Below, in pieces: positions 14,787 to 22,343 of a stretch of DNA of 35,222 nucleotides. The translations under genes and the position numbers were made by a program. The DNA comes from Lysobacterales bacterium (GTDB taxonomy: Bacteria > Pseudomonadota > Gammaproteobacteria > Xanthomonadales > SZUA-5). Location of the stretch: NCBI GenBank assembly GCA_019187485.1, contig JABAQR010000077.1, positions 1 through 35,222 of the forward strand, in the 5' to 3' direction. The notes beneath the pieces are model-generated. The model ran no database searches, was not told the origin of the DNA, and saw only the letters and a list, made by a program, of their open reading frames with translations. How positions within the stretch are numbered: the stretch's first letter is position 1; each line of letters starts with the position of its first letter.

Positions 14787-15740
14787 TCAGAATAGTGGCG
14801 CCAGCACCGCCTTCGCGCGCACCAGGTCATCGCGGCCTTTACGGGTCTGCCGCAACTCCGACGGAGCGACGTGCCCGGGGTCGTGCGCCGTGCCGGTCAC
14901 GGCCTGGCGGTAGCTCAGCGGGGTGAGGTAGATGTCGCCAAAGGGATCCCGTTCGATCTGCGCGCGTGTGGTGATCCAGACGAGTTTCAGGATGCTGCCC
15001 TCGCGCAGCAGAGCTTCGGCGATGTTGTTCCGGCGAGCCTCGGATTCGACCGAGAAGATGACCCGGAACGGGGCGTCGCGAGGATCGCGGACACCACAAC
15101 GGGCGGCCATGCCGCCAGACTGGTAGAAGTCCTGGTAGCCATGGCACTTGCGCAGGATGGTGTCGAGCTTCTCGGAGCCGCGGTCGACTTCGAGAAAGAA
15201 GCGCAGCCGCTCCGGAAGCTCCAACTCGATGAAGCTGTCCGGCTTGATCTCCTGGCGCTCCGTGGAGTGATGGCTGACAAAGGCGCCGAAGGAATACAGC
15301 AGCGGCCACGTGATGAATTCCCGGACGGTGAGGTGCTCCCATCCGCTGCGCGCCTCGCGGACGAAGGCAGCTTTGACGTTCATCACCGCCAGTTCGTGCT
15401 CGATGGTGATCGGCGACAGGGGCTTGCGGTCTTCGAACAGTTCGCGCGTGAAACGCGGGTAGCGTTCGAGCCGGCGATGCGCTTTGAGGGCATCGAAGCC
15501 GGCGAGTGCCAGCGAGAGGATTTCGGGCTTGCCGATACCGGCCGGGGAGGCTTTGAGAAGGCGCCCGTCGCGGAGCTTCTTCAGCCGGTTCTGCGCTGCC
15601 TCGTAACTGCCGGCAAAGTGAAGCTGCGCCAGATGCTCACGGGTCGCGAGGCGCGACTCGAAGAGGCTTTGCAGCACATCGAGGTCGCGGGGTTGGAGAC
15701 TGACCGTGGATTTTCTTCTAGGCAGCGTTGGATTTTGCAT
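14787..15740 (-). CDS. Replication-relaxation family protein (mobilisation-associated)
   Basis: A 317-residue protein. The N-terminal region (about 15-75: LQPRDLDVLQSLFESRLATR, then helix, NRLKKLRDGRLLKA) is a winged-helix DNA-binding domain. The middle and C-terminal part, with ELAVMNVKAAFV, PDSFIELELPERLRFFLEVD and FRVIFSVESEARRNNIAEALL, fits the replication-relaxation family. These proteins occur on plasmids and integrative elements next to coupling ATPases. The start at 15740 is used because TAGGAT precedes it; a longer frame from 15983 would read through the tRNA-like gene and is rejected. No relaxase histidine triad is visible. It lies between two tRNA-like repeats, downstream of the coupling ATPase. 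Confidence 0.75.
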   Translation of the reverse strand: MQNPTLPRRKSTVSLQPRDLDVLQSLFESRLATREHLAQLHFAGSYEAAQNRLKKLRDGRLLKASPAGIGKPEILSLALAGFDALKAHRRLERYPRFTRELFEDRKPLSPITIEHELAVMNVKAAFVREARSGWEHLTVREFITWPLLYSFGAFVSHHSTERQEIKPDSFIELELPERLRFFLEVDRGSEKLDTILRKCHGYQDFYQSGGMAARCGVRDPRDAPFRVIFSVESEARRNNIAEALLREGSILKLVWITTRAQIERDPFGDIYLTPLSYRQAVTGTAHDPGHVAPSELRQTRKGRDDLVRAKAVLAPLF

Positions 15741-15798
15741 GGATCCTACTAATTTACCATGCGTCTTTTCGCCCGGTGGGTTCACCGTGCAGCGCTGG

Positions 15799-16024
15799 CC
15801 TCCCTTGGGTGGGTCAAGATCAGTACCAGCGTCTTGACGGCCGGGGGTGGCATGTACACTGGCAGAGCGACGGGCCTGAAAGCTGAATCTTGGCGCGCCG
15901 GGAAGGATTCGAACCTTCACCCAAACCCGTCTCACGAGCTGGCCTTGTCCGCCACAGGCTCCGGCGCATGCCGATGGCGACACATGCCGGGCCCCCGGCA
16001 GTCACAGACCTGGTTCCATTGGGC
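15799..16024. repeat. ~222-bp direct repeat B carrying a tRNA-like gene
   Basis: Second copy of the repeat at 14442-14663, in the same orientation and about 1357 bases away. Conserved blocks are the CCAGCGTCTTGACGG region (15826-15840), the tRNA-like gene (15891-15967) and GTCACAGACCTGGTTCCA ending near 16018. It fills the gap between the replication-relaxation gene start and the end of the coupling-ATPase gene (16037). Confidence 0.75.
15891..15967 (-). tRNA. tRNA-like gene B, anticodon GAG, class I shape
   Basis: A 77-base cloverleaf on the minus strand, better formed than copy A. The acceptor GCGCCGG/CCGGCGC is perfect, with discriminator G and an encoded CCA. The D arm GCCT/AGGC has GG in its loop. 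The anticodon arm AGCTC/GTGAGAC/GGGTT contains two G-T pairs, with U33 and anticodon GAG. The variable loop is TGGGT. The T arm is GAAGG/TTCGAAT/CCTTC with the standard T loop. The anticodon predicts leucine, but the short variable loop does not fit bacterial leucine tRNAs, and U8 is missing. It ends 151 bases before the start of the replication-relaxation gene, so it lies in that gene's upstream region. Confidence 0.65.
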
Positions 16025-16036
16025 GGGAGGGAGGCC

Positions 16037-17956
16037 TCACGCAGGTGGCTTCCGTCGGGCCCTGGGTCTGGCGGTGCCGGCATCTGCCGGCACCGAAAAA
16101 CTATCCGGCTCCAGCGAGGATTCGCCGGGCATGTCTGGCGCGCTCGCTGTTTTGAGCGCCTCGGCGCGAAGCGCAAATGGCAGCTTTTCGTACTGGCGCG
16201 TCAGATAGTCGGAAATCGTCTGCCGGCTCTCATGTTCGTCGCCAAGGTACGGTTCTTTGATGGTCATGGTGCGCATGAGCTGCGTCTCATCGTGATCTAC
16301 CACGCGCACCCATGCCATCCGCGCCTTCAGCGCCTGAATGCTCGACATCGCACGATGTCGCTGCTCTTCCAGTGAACGAAAGGTCACCGATGACAGCTCT
16401 TTGCCCAACTTCGGCACCAGCGTCGGCGTGTGTGTCTCGCTGTAGCTCTCGCCGATCGCTTCGCCCTGCATTTCGCTGGCGCTTTCGCCGCTTGCCCGGC
16501 CGCGGCCGGCGGCGGCGCTGCGCCCCCGCGAGGCGTTGACCTGGGCTGCAAGTTCATACTGATCGTCAGCAAGCTCCGCGATGTTGTCATGCCGGATGCG
16601 CGTGCGTGCAGTCGGCAGGATGCCAAAGATCCCGCCGTGCTCGGTCGGGAACGCTGCCTGCGACAGCGTCAATCCATCGCTGTGGCCTTCAATCTGCGAA
16701 TCCGACTGCATCTCCGATGTCGCCCGACCGGTTGCGGTCGAGGTCACGCGGGTTTCACCCCGCGCGACGGACACCCGCACCTGTTCCTCGTACTCGACTA
16801 CCTTGGTCGTCTCCAACTCGTGCTTCCTTTCATCGATATCGAACCGGTCACGAAACAGCATGTCCGCTGTCAGTTTCACGTCGGCCTCGTCATCGAGATG
16901 GAAGACCACCTTGGTACGACACCCCGCCTTCACGTCATCGAGAACGCGGGTCGGTACGTCTCCCGGCAGCTTCAACTGGCTCGGCTGCTGGGTTCCAAAT
17001 GTCATATGCAATCCAAATTTGCGCCCGCGCCTGAGCATCTCAGGCAGCACGGGCGACGACGCATACTGTGCGAGTTCGTCCACATAGAGATAAAAGGGCT
17101 TGTTCTTGGGGTGCGCCCCACGTGTCAGCACTGCGTTCCACAAGTCGCTCAAGATCAATGATCCGAATACTTTCGCGTCATCTGGCTGGATGTAGCCGCG
17201 CTCAGGGTTCAGATTGATCAGCACGATGGCGCCCGAGTTCAGGGCGCGGCTGAAGTCCAGACTGAAGCCATGTGTCGGTGACACCGACAACATACGACGA
17301 ATCAAATCATTTCGGAGTAGACGGAATAAGCGGTTTAAGGTGCTTTCCGTCTCATCGTGCGCTCCTTTCTCTGACAACCCGACCAGCGCGGCGAAGTGCA
17401 TATCAGGCATCTTTCCGCGAACTTCGCGGATCAGCTTATCCCGCTGCGACTTGATCGACAGCACTGCAACGGCATCCGTGATCGGGCGCTTCGCCACGAC
17501 CAATGCCAGCGCTACAGACTCCATGATCCGGGCGAAACGCGGTGTCTGCGAGAGGTCGCCCTGCCCCATGCAGTGCGCGAGCGCTTCCGTCACGTTTTGC
17601 GCAATGGACGAGGGTGACATGCCGTCCCGGCTGCGGAGCACATCAAAGGCAATGACCCACTCATCCTGAGTGAGATCAATGGGTATCAGCGGACGCGGCA
17701 TCCATAGCTCCCGGTCAGCCATCCAGGCAACCAACTGTCGACTCAGGGCACCATCAGGATCCATCACACACAGGCCGCACTCCGTGCGTACCCATTGCTC
17801 GATGTCCTGCCGAACCAGCCCCTCGATAAACGACGTCTTGCCGGAACCAGTCAGACCCGGAACCCACATATGCCGAGACCGATCATCGGCAGACATGTGA
17901 ATGGCTTTGCCATTCACATCCTGCCCGAGAACCAGATCATTGCCGTGCTCCCACAT
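16037..17956 (-). CDS. VirD4/TraD-type coupling ATPase
   Basis: A 639-residue ATPase likely to link the DNA-processing complex to a secretion channel. Walker A is GLTGSGKTS (residues 34-42) after DRSRHMWVPG. Walker B is FYLYVDELAQY near 290. RRGRKFGLHMTFGTQQPSQL and a FHLDDEADVKLTADMLF stretch follow, as in TraG/TraD-like proteins. No N-terminal membrane segment is seen, which sets it apart from classical VirD4 and resembles soluble coupling relatives. The C-terminal 150 residues are low-complexity, rich in Ser, Ala and Glu, and may contact partner proteins. A GAGGTG ribosome site lies just upstream. It precedes the replication-relaxation gene on the same strand. Confidence 0.85.
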   Translation of the reverse strand: MWEHGNDLVLGQDVNGKAIHMSADDRSRHMWVPGLTGSGKTSFIEGLVRQDIEQWVRTECGLCVMDPDGALSRQLVAWMADRELWMPRPLIPIDLTQDEWVIAFDVLRSRDGMSPSSIAQNVTEALAHCMGQGDLSQTPRFARIMESVALALVVAKRPITDAVAVLSIKSQRDKLIREVRGKMPDMHFAALVGLSEKGAHDETESTLNRLFRLLRNDLIRRMLSVSPTHGFSLDFSRALNSGAIVLINLNPERGYIQPDDAKVFGSLILSDLWNAVLTRGAHPKNKPFYLYVDELAQYASSPVLPEMLRRGRKFGLHMTFGTQQPSQLKLPGDVPTRVLDDVKAGCRTKVVFHLDDEADVKLTADMLFRDRFDIDERKHELETTKVVEYEEQVRVSVARGETRVTSTATGRATSEMQSDSQIEGHSDGLTLSQAAFPTEHGGIFGILPTARTRIRHDNIAELADDQYELAAQVNASRGRSAAAGRGRASGESASEMQGEAIGESYSETHTPTLVPKLGKELSSVTFRSLEEQRHRAMSSIQALKARMAWVRVVDHDETQLMRTMTIKEPYLGDEHESRQTISDYLTRQYEKLPFALRAEALKTASAPDMPGESSLEPDSFSVPADAGTARPRARRKPPA

Positions 17957-17995
17957 GTCACACCTCGCCAGAGGCGCAAAACGTGCTCCCAGAAG

Positions 17996-18441
17996 CCCGT
18001 TTCCACCTCAGATGACCGGAGTGTCATCTCACCACATTTCGCGCGCTCAGCGCGCATCCTGTGGCGCTCTGCGCCACACACCCGTTTCCACCACACCCGT
18101 TCTGTCGCGGTTTGTCGGGGGCCGACTTTTCGGGAGCGAAGCGACCAGAAAAGTCGAGCAGCCCCGACTTCGCACGTCAGTCATCCATCGCCGTGGCGCA
18201 GTCCTGATAAGGCAAGCCGCGGAAGAAGATGGTGCACCGAAGCCGGTCACGGTGACGTGCGAAGTCGGGGGGGCATGCCCCCGACAAACCGCGACAAACA
18301 GTTGATTGTGCTGACATTGTCAGCACATACAGGTGTCCGCCTTGGCGGGATACCGGTACGGACACCCGGATACGGGTTCCGATCACGTCAAAACCCCCGA
18401 ATTCGGGGGCTCTGTCTTAGAACGGGTGTGGTGGAAACGGG
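17996..18441. other. Dense hairpin and inverted-repeat array; candidate oriT or centromere
   Basis: No gene is seen in the ~510-base gap 17957-18467. It holds hairpins GATGAC (18011-18028), GCGCGC (18041-18055), TGTGGCGC (18060-18078) and CGACTTTTC (18123-18156). A 23-bp perfect inverted repeat pairs 18081-18103 with 18419-18441. A 20-bp one pairs 18103-18122 with 18277-18296. A nested 18-bp one pairs 18162-18179 with 18253-18270. TGTGCTGACA is mirrored at 18307-18327, and GTGTCCG is mirrored at 18333-18365. CCCGTTTCCACC occurs at 17996 and 18081 and inverted at 18430. Lying between the coupling ATPase and parB, it is a good candidate for the transfer origin or the partition site. Confidence 0.6.
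18390..18409 (-). terminator. Terminator of the parA-parB operon
   Basis: On the minus strand CCCCCGAATTCGGGGG is followed by TTTT, about 60 bases after the parB stop. It lies inside the structured region. Confidence 0.7.
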
Positions 18442-18467
18442 TGGAAAAGGACAGGGCTGGAACAGCC

Positions 18468-19286
18468 TCAATTCTGTCTCTTGGCTGCTTTCAAGGCTTC
18501 CTGAAGCGCAGCGATGATCTGATCGGCACCAAGCGCCTGATCGGTTTCTGCCTGGATAATGACGCTCGCGGCATGCTGCGTATTGAAGACCACCTTGGGT
18601 TTCTTTCCGGTGGAAACGGGCTGACCTGCGTCACCATTCGAACTTCCGGCCTTGGCTGCGCGTGCGGCTCGCACAGTCCCTGCCCCGCTCTTGAACCGCT
18701 CCCAGGTCTCGGCCTGCTGTGCCGGCTCCATCCTGGCGATCTCGACCAACAGCGACTTCGATGCGATGTCGGACGTCCGACATTCGTCACGAATGACCGG
18801 CGCGATCCGGTTCAGTGAAAGCAGCTCGGTGATCGTGTTGCGTGCCTTGCCGAGCATCTTCGCAGCAACTTCGTGGGTGTACTGGTGAGTCTCGATCAGG
18901 CGCGCCAGCGCCTCGGCGAGTTCCACCGGCTTCAAGTCTTCGCGCTGCATGTTCTCGATCAGCGCGATCTCGTCCGCGTCGCCCTCGGTGACGATGGCGG
19001 CGATGGTGGGACGCTCCAGCATCTGGCAGGCGCGATAGCGGCGCTCACCGGCCACAATCATGTAGCTGTCGTCCGCGCCCTTCTGGACGACGATGGGCTG
19101 CAACAGTCCCTTGGCCTGGATCGAGGCGGCCAGTTCCTCCAGCGCGGCCTGGTCGAAGATCTGCCGCGGCTGATTCGGATTGCGATGGATGCTTGCGATG
19201 TCGATCTCGACGATCCGCGGAATGTCCGCGGAGACGCCGAAGAAGTCGGCTCGTATGAGTTTGTTCATAGCGGTCTTCTTAGCCAC
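18468..19286 (-). CDS. parB: ParB-family partition protein
   Basis: A 272-residue CTP-dependent clamp and centromere-binding protein. The N-terminal ParB/Srx domain has NPNQPRQIFD (36-45) and the CTP-binding GERRYRA (80-86). ENMQREDLKPVELAEAL and a helix-turn-helix region with EVAAKMLGKARNTITELLSL follow, then a C-terminal helical domain. The start is taken as the GTG at 19286 with GGGAG before it. It overlaps the parA stop by 8 bases; ATG 19268 is an alternative. An 18-bp perfect palindrome is embedded in its coding sequence (18766-18783), and identical copies flank the rep gene. These are candidate binding sites for this protein. A strong terminator follows in the structured region. Confidence 0.92.
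   Translation of the reverse strand: MAKKTAMNKLIRADFFGVSADIPRIVEIDIASIHRNPNQPRQIFDQAALEELAASIQAKGLLQPIVVQKGADDSYMIVAGERRYRACQMLERPTIAAIVTEGDADEIALIENMQREDLKPVELAEALARLIETHQYTHEVAAKMLGKARNTITELLSLNRIAPVIRDECRTSDIASKSLLVEIARMEPAQQAETWERFKSGAGTVRAARAAKAGSSNGDAGQPVSTGKKPKVVFNTQHAASVIIQAETDQALGADQIIAALQEALKAAKRQN
18766..18783. repeat. Perfect palindrome, copy 1 (inside parB)
   Basis: ATGTCGGACGTCCGACAT, identical to the cores at 20741-20758 and 22277-22294. Here it is read as codons for CRTSDI of ParB on the minus strand. Candidate ParB-binding or repressor site; could also be a recombination site between plasmid modules. Confidence 0.7.
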
Positions 19287-20064
19287 GTCGCTCTCCCAGC
19301 ACGCGAGCTGCGACCAGACGGTACTGATCGACCCCTGGCGTCTCGGGGAACAGCTCCAGCGCGGCTCGACCTTCCGCATTAGCCTTGTCGAAGGCAGTTG
19401 ACCGGTTGACCGGCGGGAACACCTCGATGCGCTTGTGCGCGACCGCGTTGCGCAGCTCGTTCAAGACCTCGGCGTCATGGTTGGCCCTGGCGTTGTAGAG
19501 CGTCGGCAGGATGCCGGTCACGGACAGCCCCGGGTTCGCTCGACGCCGGACATTCTCGATGGTGTCGATCAGCAGGGGCACGCCCATGATCGACAGGTAA
19601 TCGGTCTTGCATGGAATCACGACGGTGTTGGCGGCCGTCAGGGCGTTCACCGTCAGGAGCGACAGTGTGGGCGGGCAGTCGATCAGGATCACGTCGAACT
19701 GCTCGCGGAGCGGTTCGAGCTTCTCTTTCAGAATTGAAGCGACTCCGAACGGCGAGACGATCTCAGTCTCTGCGTTGGCGAGACGGATGCTTGCCGGAAT
19801 GAGTGCCGGCGATCCTTCGATCACCAGTTCGGCTAACGGTACGTCCTTGACGAGTCCGTAGTACAGGGTCTTGCCCTGCTCTTCCAGACGCCGAAGCGCC
19901 TGCGGGTCGACGCCCGTCACGATGGACAGCGAACTCTGGGGGTCGCAGTCGACGACGAGCACGCGCTTGCCGGTCTCGATGAGAGCCCGGGCAAGGTTGA
20001 CCGTGGATGTGGTCTTTCCGACTCCACCCTTCTGGTTGGCGACGGCAACGATGATGGCTGGCAT
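19279..20064 (-). CDS. parA: ParA-family partition ATPase
   Basis: A 261-residue Soj/MinD-type ATPase for plasmid segregation. The deviant Walker A KGGVGKTT is at residues 12-19 and the A' motif is VLVVDCDPQSSL at about 35-46. Walker B is FDVILIDCPPTLSLLTVNAL. There is no N-terminal helix-turn-helix extension, so it belongs to the small ParA group. It is the first gene of a ParA-ParB operon, with parB overlapping its stop. Upstream, an 80-base divergent region separates it from a toxin-antitoxin pair and may hold a shared control site. Confidence 0.95.
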   Translation of the reverse strand: MPAIIVAVANQKGGVGKTTSTVNLARALIETGKRVLVVDCDPQSSLSIVTGVDPQALRRLEEQGKTLYYGLVKDVPLAELVIEGSPALIPASIRLANAETEIVSPFGVASILKEKLEPLREQFDVILIDCPPTLSLLTVNALTAANTVVIPCKTDYLSIMGVPLLIDTIENVRRRANPGLSVTGILPTLYNARANHDAEVLNELRNAVAHKRIEVFPPVNRSTAFDKANAEGRAALELFPETPGVDQYRLVAARVLGERRG

Positions 20065-20095
20065 ATGTTTGTTTGTTGTTGTGTCAGGCCCGGCT

Positions 20096-20123
20096 TTGAC
20101 AAGTCCGGACGTGATGATAATAT
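20096..20123 (+). promoter_or_regulatory. Promoter of the toxin-antitoxin pair with AT-rich inverted repeat
   Basis: TTGACA (20096-20101) and TAATAT (20118-20123) with a 16-base spacer. The -10 overlaps ATAATATTAT. GATGAT at 20113 is mirrored by ATCATC just before the start codon. This fits autorepression by the ribbon-helix-helix antitoxin. Confidence 0.6.
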
Positions 20124-20144
20124 TATGTAATACAAAACATCATC

Positions 20145-20408
20145 ATGCAAGAAACCATCATGAGACCTGGGAACACGATCAACCTGTCTATCACGCTCCC
20201 GCGGGCGATGGCGGAGCTGGTCGACCGGCTGTGCAAGCAGGAGGCCCGAAACCGCTCCGAGCTGATGCGCGAGGCCCTCCGAACCTACCTCAAGGCGCGC
20301 TCGGATGTGCCGGGGTTGGTGACTGAGGACGAACGCTCTAAGCCGGTGCTGTCGAGCTTCACCGAGTGGGCGGGCGAAGCCGACAAAGCCTATGACACTC
20401 TCGGTTAG
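20145..20408 (+). CDS. Ribbon-helix-helix antitoxin (CopG/MazE-like)
   Basis: An 87-residue protein with an N-terminal ribbon-helix-helix: INLSITLPRAMAELVDRL, then EARNRSELMREALRTYL. The acidic C-terminal tail (LVTEDERSKPVLSSFTEWA) is suited to wrapping around a toxin. The gene directly overlaps the MazF-like toxin gene by 17 bases. An in-frame ATG at 20160 is also possible, and no ribosome site precedes either start. The promoter is very close to the start, so the leader is short. Confidence 0.85.
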   Translation: MQETIMRPGNTINLSITLPRAMAELVDRLCKQEARNRSELMREALRTYLKARSDVPGLVTEDERSKPVLSSFTEWAGEADKAYDTLG

Positions 20409-20733
20409 AAGCTTCGACGTGGTCGTGGTGCCCTTCCCTTTCAGCGACGCACCGGGAATGGTCAAGCCCCGCCCTGCCCTCGTGATCTCCAGCGATTCGC
20501 ATCGCCGGACGGGTCAGGTCATCGTGGCCATGATCACTAGCGCCGAGACTGATTGGGCTGGCGATGTCGCCATCGACAACTGGGCGGACGTCGGTCTGCC
20601 GAAGCCCTCGAAGGTGCGCACGGCGAAGCTGGCGACCTTCGATCTGAACGCGATCCATCGCCGGCTCGGTGCCATCGAACAGGAGGCAAGAGTCGAGGTC
20701 AAGGCCTGCCTTCGCGAGTTCCTGGATGCCTGA
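20392..20733 (+). CDS. MazF/PemK-family mRNA endonuclease toxin
   Basis: A 113-residue toxin of the MazF/PemK fold. Typical features are FDVVVVPFPFSD near the start, KPRPALVIS, a central AGDVAIDNW strand and GLPKPSKVRTAKLATFD, where the conserved basic and Thr residues of the RNA-cutting site lie. It overlaps the antitoxin gene, so the two are translated together and form a plasmid-stabilising pair. It ends 6 bases before the palindrome upstream of rep. Confidence 0.88.
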   Translation: MTLSVRSFDVVVVPFPFSDAPGMVKPRPALVISSDSHRRTGQVIVAMITSAETDWAGDVAIDNWADVGLPKPSKVRTAKLATFDLNAIHRRLGAIEQEARVEVKACLREFLDA

Positions 20734-20739
20734 CGCATG

Positions 20740-20759
20740 AATGTCGGACGTCCGACATT
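20740..20759. repeat. Perfect palindrome, copy 2 (before rep)
   Basis: A 20-bp perfect palindrome, the 18-bp core plus one flanking A/T pair. It ends 15 bases before the rep start codon and overlaps the beginning of the iteron-like box, so whatever binds it would probably affect rep expression. Confidence 0.75.
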
Positions 20760-20775
20760 TCATCCAAACCCCATA
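20758..20775 (+). promoter_or_regulatory. Iteron-like box ending on the rep start codon
   Basis: TTTCATCCAAACCCCATA matches iteron 5 of the origin (22501-22518) at 16 of 18 positions. Its last base is the A of the rep ATG. Rep binding here would block its own translation start region or promoter, a usual autoregulation in iteron plasmids. Confidence 0.65.
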
Positions 20776-22277
20776 TGAAACCCATCATCCCTACCCCGCA
20801 CAACGAACCCAACCAAGCGATCCGGCAAGCCAATGCGCTGCTGGAAGAGCTGAACGTGGTTCGTGTCGAGGGTCGCTACTTCTGCTTCGACAAGCACGCG
20901 CTCAAGGCGCGTGTCGGTGTCTTGCAGTACCGGGATGGCAACCGCGGCACCATCATCGAGACCTCGCGGCATGGCCACCCTTCGGGTCTCGCCTATAAGG
21001 TGCTCCAGGCGGCATTCCGCAAGGTGACGCTCGAAGGCCGGCCGTTCCCCGACACCATCTCTTTTTCATACCGGGAACTGGCGCGCCTGATCGGTCGCGA
21101 TGTGATCGGTGGCCAGGACGCGAAGGAAATTTTTCGCGCCATCCGGCAGCTCGAAGACACCAAGATCGAACTTGTCCTGTACCGCAACGACGCCGAAGAC
21201 AGCTACCAGAGCATTCGTTTCAGCATGTTCGCAGGAACCGGCTTCATTGCGGAAGGCGATGAGCTGTCTCCAAGAAAGATCCGGCAGGCCGTGTTGACCT
21301 TGCATCCGTTCGTCATGAACAGCATGCGTAAAGGCCACTTTGCCGTGTTCAACTGGGAGCGCGTCAGTGCGTTGGAGCCGCTAACCGCTGCGCTCTACAA
21401 ACGCCTCTACCTGCACCTGTCGAACCTCTATGAAGAGAAGTACAACAGGGACACCCTCAAGTTCGAGAAGGACTACGAGGATCTTTGCGGCGAGTGGCTC
21501 GGCGGCCTCAAACCACAAGGCTATCGCTCGCTGATCCTCCAGCAGCTCGGCAGTCACCTCGACACCCTGAAGTCCACCGGCATCATCCGGGGTTACTCCC
21601 TGGAACGAAAAGCCGACGGTGGCGGATGGAAAGTCGTATTCCGGCCAGGCGCGGCCTTCTTCAGAGACTATGAGTTGTTCTACCTGGGGTCGAGAGCCCG
21701 GGTTCTGCAGTTCCAGCAGTCTTCCGATCAGCACGAGATTCAGCGTCCCTATGAGCTGGCCAAGAGCTTCTACACGAAACTCCACGGCCGACTGGACAAC
21801 GCCGAGGGCATCATCTCTGCGAAGGACGCCGACTTTGCGAAGGGACTTCTGGAACGCTTTGGCGAGGAGGCCGTTCGCGATCTCATCGACTTCGCCATCG
21901 CCGAAGCACCGAGAACGCAGTTTCGCATGCAGTCCTTCCGCGCGGTCGAGACCTTCCTGCCCAAGTGGCAGGCCAGCCGAGATGTGCGTGAAGAGACACG
22001 CAAGCGTGCCGAACAGGTTGCCCGGAAGCAGGCGGAGGATCGACTGCGCACCGAGTACGATGAGGTGATCCGTGCAGAAGTATTTCGCCACATGGAAGCG
22101 CTTTCAGTTGCTGATCGAGATGCGTTGCGCAGCGAAGCGTTGGCGAGCTTAAGCGAGGATCTGCGCAAGCCTGAAACAATGGGTCACGGGCTGCTCCTCC
22201 AGGTGGCGGAGCGTCGGATCCTTCGGGATCGTCTGGCGCTTCCATCGTTCGAGGCGTGGCTGGAGTCCAAGCAATGA
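20775..22277 (+). CDS. Plasmid replication initiator protein (RepA/TrfA-like group)
   Basis: A 500-residue initiator that should bind the iterons located 140 bases downstream of the gene and open the origin. The N-terminal half has FSYRELARLIGRD and KEIFRAIRQLEDTKIEL, a winged-helix pattern. It continues with FNWERVSALEPLTAALYKRL and YEDLCGEWLG, which fit the replication initiator protein A family. The C-terminal 150 residues are helical and charged, with a run of Arg, Lys and Glu (EETRKRAEQVARKQAEDRL). The ATG at 20775 is chosen because the longer frame upstream reads through the toxin gene. No Shine-Dalgarno is seen. The gene is bracketed by identical palindromes, and an iteron-like box touches its start codon. 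Confidence 0.85.
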   Translation: MKPIIPTPHNEPNQAIRQANALLEELNVVRVEGRYFCFDKHALKARVGVLQYRDGNRGTIIETSRHGHPSGLAYKVLQAAFRKVTLEGRPFPDTISFSYRELARLIGRDVIGGQDAKEIFRAIRQLEDTKIELVLYRNDAEDSYQSIRFSMFAGTGFIAEGDELSPRKIRQAVLTLHPFVMNSMRKGHFAVFNWERVSALEPLTAALYKRLYLHLSNLYEEKYNRDTLKFEKDYEDLCGEWLGGLKPQGYRSLILQQLGSHLDTLKSTGIIRGYSLERKADGGGWKVVFRPGAAFFRDYELFYLGSRARVLQFQQSSDQHEIQRPYELAKSFYTKLHGRLDNAEGIISAKDADFAKGLLERFGEEAVRDLIDFAIAEAPRTQFRMQSFRAVETFLPKWQASRDVREETRKRAEQVARKQAEDRLRTEYDEVIRAEVFRHMEALSVADRDALRSEALASLSEDLRKPETMGHGLLLQVAERRILRDRLALPSFEAWLESKQ

Positions 22278-22295
22278 TGTCGGACGTCCGACATC
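22276..22295. repeat. Perfect palindrome, copy 3 (at the rep stop codon)
   Basis: A 20-bp perfect palindrome that starts inside the TGA stop of rep, with the same 18-bp core as the other two copies and a G/C flanking pair. With copy 2 it frames the rep gene exactly. Confidence 0.75.
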
Positions 22296-22316
22296 GCTCT
22301 TGCTCTCTGCTTCAAG

Positions 22317-22343
22317 AAACACACTCGCTTTTGCAGTGTGTTT
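22317..22343 (+). terminator. Hairpin after rep
   Basis: AAACACACT (22317-22325) pairs with AGTGTGTTT (22335-22343) around CGCTTTTGC; AT-rich sequence follows. Probably the rep terminator at the edge of the origin. Confidence 0.6.

Noticed and set aside
15741..15983. N-terminal extension of the replication-relaxation protein (frame open to 15983)
   Set aside because: It reads through the tRNA-like gene and gives a peptide (RVKVRILPGAP-like) typical of translated tRNA. A start with a ribosome site exists at 15740.
14442..16024. The 222-bp repeats as ends of a transposon
   Set aside because: They are direct rather than inverted, have no target duplication that I can see, and no transposase lies between them.
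18047..18250. Small coding frames in the structured region
   Set aside because: Hairpin arms dictate the sequence; no ribosome site or motif, and several frames are open on both strands.
20553..20774. Longer start for the Rep protein
   Set aside because: It overlaps the MazF-like gene out of frame and has Arg-rich shadow composition.
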